Below are positions 34,500 through 46,518 of a stretch of 64,000 bases of DNA, in pieces (position 1 is the first letter of the stretch; the number at the start of each line of letters is the position of its first letter). The position numbers and the translations under genes were made by a program. The notes beneath the pieces are model-generated. The model was not told where the DNA came from and searched no databases. It was given only the letters and a program-made list of their open reading frames with translations. This DNA is from Chionoecetes opilio (taxonomy: Eukaryota > Arthropoda > Malacostraca > Decapoda > Majidae), in NCBI GenBank assembly GCA_016584305.1, contig JACEEZ010020557.1, forward strand, positions 20,001 through 84,000, in the 5' to 3' direction.

Positions 34500-36735
34500 A
34501 AACCCTACTCCATGCTGAATGCTGTCTGCAATGTCGCGGGTGACCGTCTATTGCAGCTCTTTAACATGCCTTCTCCCAGGGGACGCTACCAAAGGGAATG
34601 GACAACAGCTAATATCATTCCCGTCCCAAAACCAGGAGCAGAAAAACCAGTTCCGCCCCATCACCCTCACTTCAACCTTATGTAAAGATGCTGGAAACGC
34701 ATATTACTAGCCGGCTCACCTACAAGATCGGGCACTTGGATACAGGTGTGAATGGCTTTGTCAAGCACCAGGAGCACTGCCAACTGCCCGCCAACTACTA
34801 TGCAAATGACAAGGCCAAGACAGTGTGTTTTTTGATATAGAAAAAGCATTTGACAGGGCACAACCACTGCCAATCCTCGCTGAGCTCACCAAGTTGGGAG
34901 TGAAAGGCAAGCTCCTCCTATGGGTGCAGCAATACCTCTCGGACAGAAAGGCCCGTGTTATATTTCAGGGAAAGCTTCTGATTACATGAGGCTAGACAAT
35001 GGAACGCCACAGGGGGGGAGTCTTCAGTTCCTACCCCCTGTTTAATACCTGATGAACGTGCTTGCCAGACCCCCTTTCCCCGGAGGGGACACAGCACATC
35101 GGCTATGCTGATGGCGTTGTCCTGCAGACGACGGGCAGAGACTCCACCATACCATGCAAGAATCACTAAACCTTCTACCGGACAAATGTGGGGGAAAAAT
35201 TTGGGTTCACCCTATCTCAGACCAAGACCAAAGCCATGGCCAAGACAAGGAACGCTCCCCCGGACACACTACGACTTCAAGGTCAAAAAAGTAGGGGGTT
35301 TGCGACGCAGCGTTATCTTGGGGTCATTAATGCCCGTAACAACGGCTGCAAGGCTGAGATCCAACATCTAAAGGACAAATGCAGGGCAAGGAATAGGATA
35401 TTGAGGGCGATGTCATGGAAGGGAATGGGAGCTTCAGGCACCGTGATCCTGAGCGCTAAAAAATCTTGGTACGTTCAATTGTGATTATGCCAGTCCTGTT
35501 CTCCTACATATCACCACGATGGATCATATAGATGCGAAATCTCTTGAAACAATACAGAATGAGGCGCTGAGGACCATCTTGGGAGCACCGAAATGGACCA
35601 AGATTGAAAACATGAGGGCGGAGACCCAAATACATCATGACAGCAAGGATTGAAAGTTATGACAGCCAAACTTCCTCATAAAATCGTACATCAGAGCCGA
35701 CCATCCGATGACGTCCACACTCAGCTTCACAACCATCATGAAGGTCACCGAGGTCAAGGCAGGTGGCTTAAGACGGCGATAGACACTACAACACTCTGGT
35801 GTCGCCTGGGAGGCCATAAATACTGCCGTCATTCCTCTGGAGCGTAACGCCACGGCCCCGTGGGAGGCCACACTCATCACAACAGTTGTCAGGCCCCCGC
35901 GGCGAAAGAAACGTGATGCCTACCCATGGAACTGAGGCAGGAAGGTCTGCAAAACATACAAGGCGTCGGGAGCCATACGCAGCAGTATACTACACCGACG
36001 GATCTACAGATCCTGCCGAAGGACGGTCAGGCGCAGCCTTTGTGTGCAAAATGGGTGGTGAGGATCCTGTCGCCACTGCCACCCGCGTACACACAGCCTC
36101 TGCGCGAACCTCGGATTTCTCATCCTCCACGCAAACTGAACTGACAGCCATATCTATGGCTCTGGATCACGCCCACAACGCCCACAGCCTCAACACCCTC
36201 ATCGTCACGGACTCCATGACTGCCATAGCTTGCATCAAACAAGCAGGACACTGAGAATACCCACCTGACACACGCCATTCGTGCGGCAGTCAAGGCCATT
36301 CACAACATGGCAGGAGCGTTACTATCACATGGGTCGTCTCCCATGTTGGCATCACAGGCAATGAGGAAGCAGACGCCTGGTCAAGCAGGCGACCATGAAT
36401 GAAGCAGTGACTGTCGTTATTCCCAGGACCTCCGACAGCTGAGGGGCACAGTGAGGCGTCGGGCGGAGGGACAGAGACGGAGGGTGCACGAGCAGGAGGC
36501 TGGCTGCGGCAGCACGAGGCCGGTGGTACACCGATGTGGCCGCTGGGTGCCTGCTCCCACCACAACGTCCTCTAAGTCGGTTGTGCGAGGTGGTGAGATC
36601 CAGGGCAGACATTCAGAAAGAGTTAAAGGGCACGGTGTTTAGCTTAACTAACTTCCTCGATTTGTACAACCCGGAAGTCGCGGGGATTCTGGTACGAGAT
36701 ATGGCAGTGGCGCTACGGTGTCACTATGGGTGATC
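34500..36735 (+). pseudogene. I-group-like non-LTR retrotransposon ORF2 (RT and RNase H)
   Basis: Frames read together give NQFRPITLTSTLCK (about 34650-34690), FFDIEKAFDRAQPLPIL (34829 on, motif A), NGTPQGG (about 35000, motif B) and IGYADGVVLQ (35099-35127). The last is motif C with Gly replacing the second Asp. Then come GFTLSQTKTKAM, a thumb region, and EALRTILGAPKWTKIENMRAE (about 35565-35620). The RNase H domain is intact over 35886-36254: YTDGS (35991), TEL near 36135 and VTDS (about 36205) supply the D-E-D residues. An RNase H after RT is typical of the I/LOA/Ingi group. The C-terminal tail ends at 36733. Several stops and frame breaks make the copy inactive. Confidence 0.85.
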
Positions 36736-36784
36736 TTTTCCGCTTGATAATCTCTCTATTCGTAACTGGTCTTCCTGCCATTTG

Positions 36785-36885
36785 GGGGAAGCAACCACCC
36801 CGGGAGGCGGGTCACAAACCCCGGCTAACACCCGATACCCATCACGGCTGGATGGACAAGGGCTTGGGGTTTTATTAAGGTAAAG
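36785..36885 (-). mobile_element. SINE family 2, partial copy 3
   Basis: It shares CCCCGGGAGGCGGGTCACAAACCCCGGCTAACACCCG (spanning about 36798-36833) and GGATGGACAAGGGCTTGGG with the copies at 19812 and 30331, but lacks the B-box end. Confidence 0.6.
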
Positions 36886-36971
36886 GGAGCCATTATACCT
36901 TCAGTCTGATGTGTGGCGGTTAGTGGCAGCTAGAGTACCTGTATTATATAGAGTAGCGACAACTCGATTTG

Positions 36972-37367
36972 TGGGCGCCATCTTGGTGCCAAGGCCTCTT
37001 CGTTCACCCAAGACCGGGGAATTTTCCAAGGCATTACCCCGCAGTATATCATGTTATACATGTATAAAGGATGGGACTGTTATCTTCGGAAATGCTTGTT
37101 CTATAAGATTATCACATAAAACATAGTAAAACACATTAAATAAAGGTCATTATGAGACTCTGAAGAAATATGATGAACTTAACATTCACTTAAAACTCTT
37201 CGTCATGTATAACTTTGTGGGACAGCTTATAAGATGGCAGATATCAATAGAAGCAGAATTTAATTAGCTTTCCATTGACATATTTCGTTTTCTGATACAT
37301 ACAATAATACCATGCAAACATTAAGGTTAACTAAATAAATTGCTCTCTCCCGCTCTCTCTCTCCGAC

Positions 37368-37422
<55 letters not shown>

Positions 37423-37463
37423 TTTGGGTGAACGAAGAGGCCTTGGCACCAAGATGGCGCCCA
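36972..37463. repeat. Perfect 40-bp inverted repeat around a 412-bp spacer
   Basis: 36972-37011 (starting TGGGCGCCATCTTGGTGCCA) is the exact reverse complement of 37424-37463. The arms contain CCAAGATGGCG, which resembles a YY1 site. The spacer ends in a CT microsatellite (37345-37420). This could be a MITE; no obvious target duplication was found. Confidence 0.75.
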
Positions 37464-38337
37464 GTAGCGTTTAACATAGGACCCAGAATGGCGTTACCCT
37501 CTTATAGAGATACCCTAGTGGCAGCTACCCACCGGGGTGGTGAAGCGAGGTGGTCTCGGTCAGGGTCTCGGTGAGGTGCCGCCGTTCACCACTCGGCCCA
37601 TCACCCCATAACAAACTCATAATAAACTCACCACGAGGGTAGGAGATAGTTTTATGGCCTAATTTCATTTGTATACTTGCCCTGTTCAGTTCTTGAGTCA
37701 GAAAACATCATATATACCAATTTATGAGTATTTTTATGTATATTGCGTGCTCTACGCCACCTTACCGTATCGCTATGTTTGACAGCTTAACGTCTTTAAG
37801 TACGTCATCAATCTGCCCGCAGAATGCCAAAAGTTGCCCAAAACAGCTGTTGGAAGTCGCTAGGTCGTGAAGACCGGAAGTTAGCCTCTCTGAATGTAGC
37901 CCCAGGATCAAACTTGGGTACCCTTATGGATGGGAAATTGGCATCAACACGCCGGAGGAAGGGCGTCGCTGTAGGCTGTGCGCTACGAGGATGGGCACAC
38001 ACTTGCTCACTACCTTCGTGACTGTGGCTGCGTCACCCGCCAAAGACAACAGTGTTCTGTGCCCACACCCACCCTTGCTGAACTTGCAATTCACTTCATT
38101 AGTCTCCTCCCACAAAAACTAACTGCACATCCAGAATTCTGTGCCATTAGATGATTAATCCTAAGGAAGAACAAAACAAAACAAAACAAAACTGAAGCTT
38201 ACTAAAACTCAACAATATTGTCCATCGTATCAATGTACTTGTTTTATCATCAGCTAATACTATGTATCCTGAGATAAGACTGTTATCTCGAAACAGTCTT
38301 TTTCACAAATGTTAACTCAATTGTGAATAAAAGTTTT
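37464..38337. other. No gene seen
   Basis: This is clean-looking sequence without a convincing frame. An (AAAAC)n run lies at about 38172-38191. Confidence 0.5.
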
Positions 38338-38364
38338 GAATCTGAATCTGAATCTGAATCTCCC

Positions 38365-38395
<31 letters not shown>

Positions 38396-38410
38396 CTTTT
38401 TTTTTTTTAC
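38325..38410 (+). repeat. (GAATCT)n tail and CT microsatellite
   Basis: GTGAATAAAAGTTTTGAATC leads into about four GAATCT repeats and then (CT)n and T runs. A short tandem tail after an AATAAA-like signal is typical of the 3' end of a non-LTR element, so the preceding 100-200 bases may be such a 3' UTR. Confidence 0.5.
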
Positions 38411-40215
38411 GTAATTTAACTTCCATTCATGTTTGCTGGCCTCAGAAAGTTTTCTCTCCCCAAACTCACGAGGCAAATACAGGCCACACGAGGCCGCCTC
38501 CCGCCTCCCAGGTCTCTCAGTCTGTCCATTCACCGTCGCTTCTAGTAAATATTGGCTTCGAGATCTTGTTACCGGATAGTACGTCAGCTGTTATTATACC
38601 CAAGCACACTGCCAGCGCTTTTTCATTTAAACCCTACGCACACAAACTGCTAATTGAACATAAACAAAAGTGTAAGTACAGACACACACTAGTTGTCACC
38701 GTGCTGTGAACGGGCGCGTTTGTGGGGTGGCAGGGACGCACGCAGGCGACCGCGCAACTATTCACCTCCCGCACTGAACTGGCCGGGGAAGGGTAGGTGG
38801 TTCATCCTGTCTACAGTGACTCTACACGTCAGGGTTCGAGCAAAGCTCGGTACCGCGCTCCGAGAATAAGTGCGAGACAATTTTTTTTTAATCGTCTATA
38901 CGAGCCATAACGTTACACCACCTCTACACACATACACACACACTGTCCTCCTCTCTCTTGTACCTTTAATGACACAAATATAAAACCAATGCCTTACACC
39001 TATAATATTGTTACTACACAGACGGGAGGCACGGCAGCGGCAACACCTGTGGGAGGGAAGGAGTGTTGCCGACTGGCGTGTTTACCTTGCGTTGTGGCTG
39101 TGGTCGCGGCGTCCTGCAGGTGACTCAACACACACGCTGCCGCTGTTCTTAAGGGTTTCCTCTCCTGTTGTGTTGGCAGTCATAGATGATGATGTCACGG
39201 CCCTACACACCATTGGTCAAGGTGTAAATCTTTCTATAAGTGTTAGTTTTTGGTGTTTTCTTGGCAGGAGTCCGTCCCGTCACCTCCACCACTATCACGG
39301 CCATGATGAAACTGCAGTGGCCCGGGTGGAGTTGCCAGATTTCGCTAATTTTATTTGGGGTACTATTGTTTATCTCTCCCTTCAAATTCAATAATGTGTT
39401 TCAAAGCCATGGATGATTATTTTTAGTAATTTACGTTTATGTGTGACATTAAACGTTGTTATATCTAAAACAAGCTGTAATACATGGCTACTCATGTTCT
39501 TTTTTATCAACAGTTGTGGAAGTTTTGCTTCTTCCTCTTCTATTATACATGCTTTCCTGTCAATATTGTAAAAAACACCTCATACATAAAAGCAGATAGC
39601 TTCACAATATGCATGGTGGTGTATGTATTACAATATAAACACTCTGACTGCAGTAATTACACCAAGGTGGTGTCAGTTTTAGGCTTCACTAAATAAACCA
39701 TACGTTTTATGTGCCCAATCGTTTTGTATTCAAGCAACTAATTCATATATTGTTATGCACACATTCTACCTCTCCAAACACAGACGCTCTCTTAGCAGAA
39801 CAAAGAACAAATTTATATGGTGTTGAATCTTTTCTTTCTTCGTCACTAAATCCACGTCATGTAATCCAGTGTACTACAGGTAAGACCACTAACGAATCCA
39901 GGTACATACTCGTATCAGATCACGTAGTACATGCAGTAATATAAACAGACATAGTATAACGTGCTAACATGGTGAATATATACTTTGTCTTCAAACATAT
40001 GTAATATGCAAACAAATCAGTACGGGAAACAATCATAATAATTGTTTATATATGTTATTAATACTTCTATTGAAATAAGTAAGAGAGCTGAAAATTAAAA
40101 AGTGTTCTGTACTGATGGTAAGAAGCCTTAAAAAATTATAATTTTCCACCAATTGTCCCCAAGGGGTTTACTTTTTAGAGCTACAAAGTTCTGAGATGAA
40201 AAATATACCTTGTGG
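38411..40215. other. No gene seen
   Basis: This is unique-looking sequence. Open frames at 39008-39394 (plus) and 38323-38709 (plus) have no recognisable domain. It could be flanking or intronic DNA of the receptor gene. Confidence 0.5.
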
Positions 40216-40219
40216 AGAG

Positions 40220-40262
<43 letters not shown>

Positions 40263-40291
40263 GGGAGAGAGAGAAGAGAGAGAGAGAGAGA
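40216..40291. repeat. GA microsatellite
   Basis: (GA)n with small interruptions. Confidence 0.95.
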
Positions 40292-40360
40292 ATATGGCCA
40301 CTACATACAAAAAACCCATCTCACCTTACTTCCCGTTAGACCCAGGTGTGAGAAGTACCA

Positions 40361-40656
40361 TTAGTGGGCAGAGAATTCTCCTTTGAAGGGGACTCGGGCA
40401 GAGAGGGTGCTTGGAGCGAGGGAGGGACGAGCGACTTCGACACTGCGACAGGAAGCAGACCGTTGTTGGGCCCCGTGGTGGAAGCTGGCGGCTCTCATGG
40501 CCCCTCCGTCAGCCCTCATCCTCCCGGTGCTCGCCAGGAAGGGCCGCGGGTGCATGGAGAGAGCGCGGTGGTGCCTGGAGACGTGCAGCGGGAAGTGGTG
40601 GGAGGACAGGCCGTTCTTGAGGTGGTCGAAGGTAGCTTCAGAGTCTTGAAAGCCTG
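40361..40656 (-). CDS. Candidate terminal exon (His/Arg/Ser-rich), possibly of the receptor gene
   Basis: On the minus strand a long polypyrimidine tract (about 40800-40675) is followed by CAACAG|GCTTTCAAG. This is a good 3' splice site with the exon beginning at about 40656. An open frame then runs to a stop at 40361-40363. It starts FQDSEATFDHLKNGLSSHH and continues with His/Arg/Ser-rich sequence (SRHHRALSMHPRPFL). It lies about 2.5 kb downstream of the receptor exon on the same strand. It could encode an alternative cytoplasmic tail, or belong to another gene. No domain is recognised. Confidence 0.4.
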
Positions 40657-41144
40657 TTGAGGGTCGTGGGTTAGTTGGGAGAGAAGGAAGGGGAGAAAGG
40701 ATGAGAGAGGGAGAAAGAGGAAAGAGAGGAAGAAAGAGGAAGAGACGGAGAAAGATGAAGAGAGGAAGAAATAGGAAGACAGAAGACAAGCCATGGCAAA
40801 TAATCTCAATACGTGTTAGATAAGCGGCGTTGAGTGAGCGAGTGAGAGAGTGTGAGTAGTGCGACAGATGGTATAGTTAGAGATGTGAAATAAGGTGAAG
40901 GATGTGCAGGCAGCAGTGGCACGCCGGGTTCTTGGTGAAGCACAGAAGGGAAAATAGCGTTGAGGGCCTCAGACAGTCGGCTCATAATCTATCCAGTTCT
41001 TCAGCCTCATGAATCTTCGTTAATGAAAGAATACCTGGAAATGCCTGGAAGAAAAGGGTACCCTGTGGTAACCTGGATGCATATTCCCGAAGTCTCTTGC
41101 TGTTCGGCACTCGAGGAAAAAATATCATCAGCATATTATTATGA

Positions 41145-42436
41145 TCTTTATAATAATATAAGCGAAAGTGTGTCTGTCTGTCTGTCTGTCTGTGTGTGTG
41201 TGTGGTATAGGTTCCTCCCCCCATGGCGCAAACACCTCATATGGCACATTTTGGAATCAGGTTGACCAGGGGAAGGTCATAAGCCCACTTATTAGATGAT
41301 CCGATCATTTTTTTTCTTTTTTTTAGCAGCCTATTAGCGAGAATTGTGAAACAAAAGTGGGTTTGCGAGAATTGAGGAAGCCTTGATGTAGGGTGATGGG
41401 TAATGGGTGAGTGAATGGGTGGGGTGATGGGTAATGGGTGTGGGGTGATGGGTGAGTGAATGGGTGGGGGGTGATGGGTTGGGGGTGATGGGTGATGGGT
41501 GAGGGAATAGGTGGGGGGTGATGGTAATGGGTGAGTGAATGGGTGTGTGGTGATGGGTAATGGGTGAGTGAATGGATGGGGGTGATGGGTAATGGGTGAG
41601 TGAATGGGTGTGTGGTGATGGGTAATGGGTGAGTGAATGGGTGGGGGGTGATGGGTAATGGGTGAGTGAATGGGTGTGTGGTGATGGGTAATGGGTGAAT
41701 GAATGGGTGGGGGGGGTGAGTGAATGGGTGGGGGGTGATGGGTAATGGGTGAGTGAAGGGTGTGTGGGTGATGGGTAATGGGTGAGTGAATGGGGGGGGG
41801 ATGGGTAATGGGTGAGTGTATGGGTGTGTGGTGATGGGTAATGGGTGAGTGAATGGGTGGGGGGTGAGGGGTAATGGGTGAGTGAATGGGTGGGAGGTGA
41901 TGAGTAATGGGTGAGTGAATGGGTGTGTGGTGATGGGTAATGGGTGAGTGAATGGGTGGGGGGTGATGGGTAATGGGTGAGTGAATGGGTGGGGGGTGAT
42001 GGGTAATGGGTGAGTGAATGGGTGTGTGGTGATGGGTAAGGGGTTGAGTGAATGGGTGGGGGGTGATGGGTAATGGGTGAGTGAATGGGTGGGGGGTGAT
42101 GGGTAATGGGTGAGTGAATGGGGTGTGTGGTGATGGGTAATGGGTGAGTGAATGGGTGTGTGGTGATGGGTAATGGGTGAGTGAATGGGTGGGGGGTGAT
42201 GGGTAATGGGTGAGTGAATGGGTGGGGGGTGATGGGTAAGGGGTGAGTGAATGGGTGGGGGGGGATGGGTAATGGGTGAGTAAATGGGTGGGGGGAATAC
42301 ATACATTTCTACATCCATGATTTCAGGAAAGTTAGAAGGGGCTATCTGGAGAGTCCATGTTTGGTGGGCCGAAGGCCCCAATAGCCCTCCGCAGGAGCTA
42401 GCCAAAAAATCCGCCCGGAGGGGGCTTTGCGGCTAG
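41145..42436 (+). mobile_element. Non-autonomous Helitron (full length) with minisatellite core
   Basis: The 5' end is TCTTTATAATAATATAAGCG preceded by A, followed by (GTCT)n and (GT)n. The 3' end is an imperfect GC-rich hairpin (CCGCCC...GGGGC), eight or nine bases, then CTAG followed by T. TC at the 5' end, a hairpin plus CTRR at the 3' end, and insertion between A and T are Helitron hallmarks. Between the ends lie a conserved 5' block (GGTATAGGTTCC to GCAGCCTATTAGCGAGAATT, about 41206-41345), a minisatellite of about 30-bp units (GGTGATGGGTAATGGGTGAG + TGAATGGGTG) at 41390-42290, and a conserved 3' block (TTTCTACATCCATGATTTCA on). No Rep/helicase gene is present. Confidence 0.75.
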
Positions 42437-42822
42437 TATTCAATAAAAGTCACGCACTAATCTGCCCACAAAAGGATCAAGTCACCCGTTAATTCAGTTT
42501 TCTTTACAGGTACACGGATGGCTGCTTACACCTCCCAACACCCCCACACTCACTGCGTGCGCTGATGGTTCTAATTTCACCGAGTGCCAAACTGCAATAG
42601 ACTTCGGGAGTATGCAACCCGGATATGTCCCGCGGTAAGGGTCCTGAACTCAGCGACAGGCAGGCCATGGAGACGCGAGTGGCATGGTAATACGCAAGTT
42701 ATTTTTTGACCCCATTTCTATCAAAATATTCTCGATAAGTGTTGGAAAGTGAACACTGCTTTCACTGCTTTTTGGCAAGCAAAACTCCGCCAGCTGCTTC
42801 CATCTATACCGACTGTTTTAAT

Positions 42823-42890
<68 letters not shown>

Positions 42891-43147
42891 CTTACTTACA
42901 TGTACACAAAATCACAATATCTGGGCTGTAGCCTTTTTAGCATCAACTCAACCAAGTTGACAGACAACCAAGTCTCAGCTCCCCTCCCTCGCCTGCCGCC
43001 CGCCATCCCTCATTACAGGTGGACGGACTCGTACACGCAGATGCCGTTGCTCTTCATCAGATATTCACCATCCCTCAGCGTCTCCTCCTGTGGGGAAAGG
43101 CGGTGCGCGTCCTGCAGGCAGCGTTGACGATAAGTGATCCTCTTGCG
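42437..43147. other. 3' flank of the receptor exon; CT microsatellite
   Basis: (CT)n lies at 42826-42891. No coding feature is seen. On the minus strand the part next to 43148 would be 3' UTR of the receptor. Confidence 0.6.
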
Positions 43148-43857
43148 TCAGAAGGCGTTGGGGCAGGAGCGTTCTTGAAGCAGTGTGGTGAGGGTGATGG
43201 TCTCGAGGGGCCGCAGGGTGGAGGAGCGGTACTGAGAGGCGCCTGAGCGGATAGAAAGCATCTCTGTACGCTCTCGACGCACCCAACAGCAACAACAGAA
43301 GAGGTAACGGTTGTACTGCTTTCTGAAGGTGCCGGAGATGCAGTAGAGGGCGATGGGGTTGATGCACGAGTTGATGAAGCTCAGACAGAAGCCCATGATG
43401 CGTAGGGCATGCCAGAAATCGTTGTAATCTCCGCTCAAGTCAAAATAGAACCACAACATGAAGACGTGCGTGGGCAAGAAGCAGACGGCGAAGATGACGA
43501 TGAAGCAGAGAACCACCTTGGCTACTTTACGACGGGTGCGGATCTGTCGATGAAAAACCTGTGCATCGCCAACCACCTCTGACATTAGCAGGTGCCGCGC
43601 CATCAGCAAATAGAAAGCGGCGATGACTATAAGCGGCAGGAAGTAATATACAAAGGCCTTGGTGAGGACGTTGGCCTTTGGTGTAAACCAGTCGTGGGTG
43701 TCCGGGAACGGGTAGCATACTGTCACGTTGATGTCCCCACGCTGCCAAAGTTCCTGAGTTGGGTGAAGACGGCAGCGGGCGTGGCCAGCAGAAGGGACAC
43801 CACCCAGATGGCCGCCGTGACCCGCAAGGTGACGCTCCGGGCGGGGCCACTCACCGC
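43148..43857 (-). CDS. Neuropeptide GPCR, exon covering TM4-TM7 and C-tail; CCHamide/bombesin-receptor-like
   Basis: This is a class A receptor for a secreted peptide, in the plasma membrane. A 3' splice site (CTTCCTGGCAG|GCGGTGAG) opens the exon at 43857. TM4 reads VTAAIWVVSLLLATPAAVFT. One frame break near 43740 separates it from the rest and is probably a sequencing error. Then come ECL2 with INVTVCYPFP (conserved Cys), TM5 AFVYYFLPLIVIAAFYLLMA, ICL3 with RTRRKVAKVV, TM6 CFIVIFAVCFLPTHVFMLWF (FxxCxxP-type motif) and TM7 FWHALRIMGFCLSFINSCIN, continuing PIALYC (NPxxY variant). Helix 8 and a CCCC palmitoylation cluster follow, and the tail ends SCPNAF with a stop at 43148. The FLPTHVFMLWFYF and FWH.LRI.GFCLSF text resembles CCHamide receptors best. 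TM1-3 exons are not in the window. Confidence 0.75.
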
Positions 43858-44706
43858 CTGCCAGGAAGAAAACGGAGGAAGGCTTGTTAAGGCCGATTCC
43901 CATCAGCCCGCTTGTACGGCCGTCTAACAACAACACCGCTCAACAATGACGTCACCATCATCACCGCTTGAGTGGCTGTGATGGGAATCGGGCACCGCTT
44001 CCACCCCCGCTCGAGCGGGCCCCGCCGAGCGGGAGAGATGACTTCAATTTAACTTTGAGCGGCGATACGGCCGTACAATATTCGAGATATGATATTTAAG
44101 TACTTATTCGAATCACACCTTATCATTGTAACAATGCTATAATTCAAATTGTAATTTTTTTGTAATGTATATGTGAAATGATGAGGTATTTCGAGTGAAA
44201 TGAGAGGCGGGCGCTATCGCCCCAATTCGCCCGGGAAAATATGATAAACAAACCCACCACAGCAGGCAGTGAGATGCAGTCGCAACACCCTTTTTCACTG
44301 TCTTCAGTCCAGCAGCAGTCTACAGCCATCCGGTCACCTTCAGTTAGCAGGTATGGTAAAGACTTTGTACCATCATTGAAATCTGTTATTAATATTGTTT
44401 TCCTTTTCCTCCTGTGAAAGGAGGAAAATCTCTTTGCCCATTCCAGGCAAAGATAACCAGTGCAGCATATTCATTTGATGTTAAAAATGCAGTTTCAACC
44501 GATACTCCGTTCTGACCAATTTTCTCCTGATTTAACTGGGCCCACCTGCTAGTTGAATAACCTAACCCAGGCATTGCTTATGTAACTAGTGGCGTAAAAA
44601 TAGGAGAGCACTCTTGGAGGCAAGGTTCCTGTGGGTAGGAAACTCGGGGGGCCACAGGTATATATGTGGAGGGCTGCACCATAGTTTTCATATATATATA
44701 TATATA
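43858..44706. other. Receptor intron; no further exon seen
   Basis: A short inverted repeat (GATTCCCATCA at about 43896 and TGATGGGAATC at about 43979, with GTACGGCCGT-like outer parts) lies just upstream of the splice site. It may be a small MITE. The rest is AT-rich without coding signal, ending in an AT repeat (44690-44706). Confidence 0.5.
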
Positions 44707-45456
44707 CTAGCCGCAAAGCCGCCCTCGGGCGGACTTTTTGGCTAGCTCCTGCGGAGGGCTATGGTGGGCCTTCGGCCCACCACCTGTGTTTGGTGGGCCT
44801 TTGGCCCACCAAACATGGACTCTCCAGATAGCCCCTTCTAACTTTCCTGAAATCATGGATGTAGAAATGTATGTATTCCCCCCCCATTCACTCACCCATT
44901 ACCCCTCACCCCCACCCATTCACTCACCCCTTACCCATCACCCCCACCCATTCACTCCCCCATTACCCATCACCCCCCACCCATTCACTCACCCATTACC
45001 ATCACCCCCACCCATTCACTCACCCATTACCATCACCTCCCACCCATTCACTCACCCATACCCATCACCACACACCCATTCACTCACCATTACCCATCAC
45101 CCCCCACCTATTCCCTCACCCATCACCCATCACCCCCCACCCATTCACTCACCCATCACCCACACCCATTACCATCACCCCACCCATTCACTCACCCATT
45201 ACCCATCACCCTACATCAAGGCTTCCTCAATTCTCGCAACCCACTTTTGTTTTCACAATTCTCGCTAATAGGCTGCTAAAAAAAAAAGAAAAAAAAAAGA
45301 AGTGATCGGATCATCTCATAAGTGGGCTTTGACCTTCCCCTGGTCAACCTGATTCCAAAAATGTGCCATATGAGGTGTTTGCGCCACGGGGGGCGGAACC
45401 TATACCACACACACACACACACACAGACAGACACACTTCGCTTATATTATTATAGA
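44707..45456 (-). mobile_element. Helitron, full unit (head of an array)
   Basis: Minus strand: the 5' end TCTATAATAATATAAGCG is at 45456, and the 3' end is a perfect CCGCCC-GA-GGGCGG hairpin, CTTTGCGG, then CTAG at 44707-44710 followed by T. It has the same 3' block, minisatellite (shorter) and 5' block as the element at 41145-42436. The first base outside the 5' end reads A on the minus strand, as expected. Confidence 0.75.
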
Positions 45457-45773
45457 TTACCCATCACCCCCCACCTATTCCCTCACCCATCACCCAAAAT
45501 CACCCCCACCCATTCACTCACCCATCACCCCACACCCATTCCCCATCACCCTACCCATTCACTCCCCCATACCCATCACCCTACATCAAGGTTTCCTCAA
45601 TTCTCGCAACCCACTTTTTTTTCTCACAATTATCGCTAATAGGCTGCTAAAAAAAAAAAAAAAAAAAAAGATCGGATCATCTCATAATTGGGCTTAAAAC
45701 CTTCCCCCTGGTCAACCCGGTTCAAAAATGTGCCGTATGATTGATTGCGCCACGGGGGGCGGAACCTATACCA

Positions 45774-45815
<42 letters not shown>

Positions 45816-46254
45816 ACACACACACAGACAGACAGACAGACAGAGAGACACACTTTTGCTTATATTATTATAGATTACCCATCACCCCCACCTATTCCCT
45901 CACCCATCACCCATCACCCCAACCCATCACCCCCCACCCATTCACCCCACCCATCACCCCACACCCATTACCCATCACCCCACCCATTCACTCACCCATT
46001 ACCCATCACCCTACATCAAGGCTTCCTCAATTCTCGCAACCTACTTTTGTTTCACAATTCTCGCTAATAGGCTGCTAAAAAAAAAAAAAAAAAAGAACTG
46101 ATCGGATCATCTCATAAGGGGGCTTATGCCCTTTCCCCCTGGTCAACCCGTTTCCCAAAAAAATGTGCCATATGAGGTTTTTGCGCCACGGGGGGCGGAA
46201 CCTATACACACACACACACACAGACAGAACCACTTTCGCTTTTTTTAATATAGA
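45457..46254 (-). mobile_element. Two further Helitron 5' units in tandem
   Basis: Units 45457-45874 and 45875-46254 each consist of minisatellite, the CTCGCAACCCACTTTT block, an A run, the GATCGGATCATCTCATAA block, GCGCCACGGGGGGCGGAACC, (CA)n and the TTATATTATTATAGA end (decayed in the last unit). Neither has its own 3' hairpin, so one 3' end serves three successive 5' ends. Confidence 0.65.
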
Positions 46255-46255
46255 A

Positions 46256-46326
<71 letters not shown>

Positions 46327-46353
46327 TTTAATATATATATATATATATATATA
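46255..46353. repeat. TA microsatellite
   Basis: (TA)n with few interruptions, directly after the last Helitron 5' end. Confidence 0.9.
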
Positions 46354-46379
46354 AAAAAAGTTTTTTTTTTGCATTTGGT

Positions 46380-46486
46380 AATAATGGACGAGGACTTCGC
46401 GGTCGTTTTCAGAGACACCGACTGTTTTTTCCTGGCCGATAATAGGTGCTTTTCTAATGGAGATAGTTTTATTTTGCGCCAACCCA

Positions 46487-46518
<32 letters not shown>

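Noticed and set aside
41390..42290. CRISPR-like array
   Set aside because: Units are contiguous without unique spacers and lie in an animal Helitron.
41323..42405. 360- and 322-residue minus-strand open frames rich in Thr/His/Pro/Ser
   Set aside because: They are translations of the Helitron minisatellite; the 30-bp unit is a multiple of three, so the frames stay open.
43592..43927. Plus-strand frame of 111 residues
   Set aside because: It is a shadow of the receptor exon on the opposite strand.
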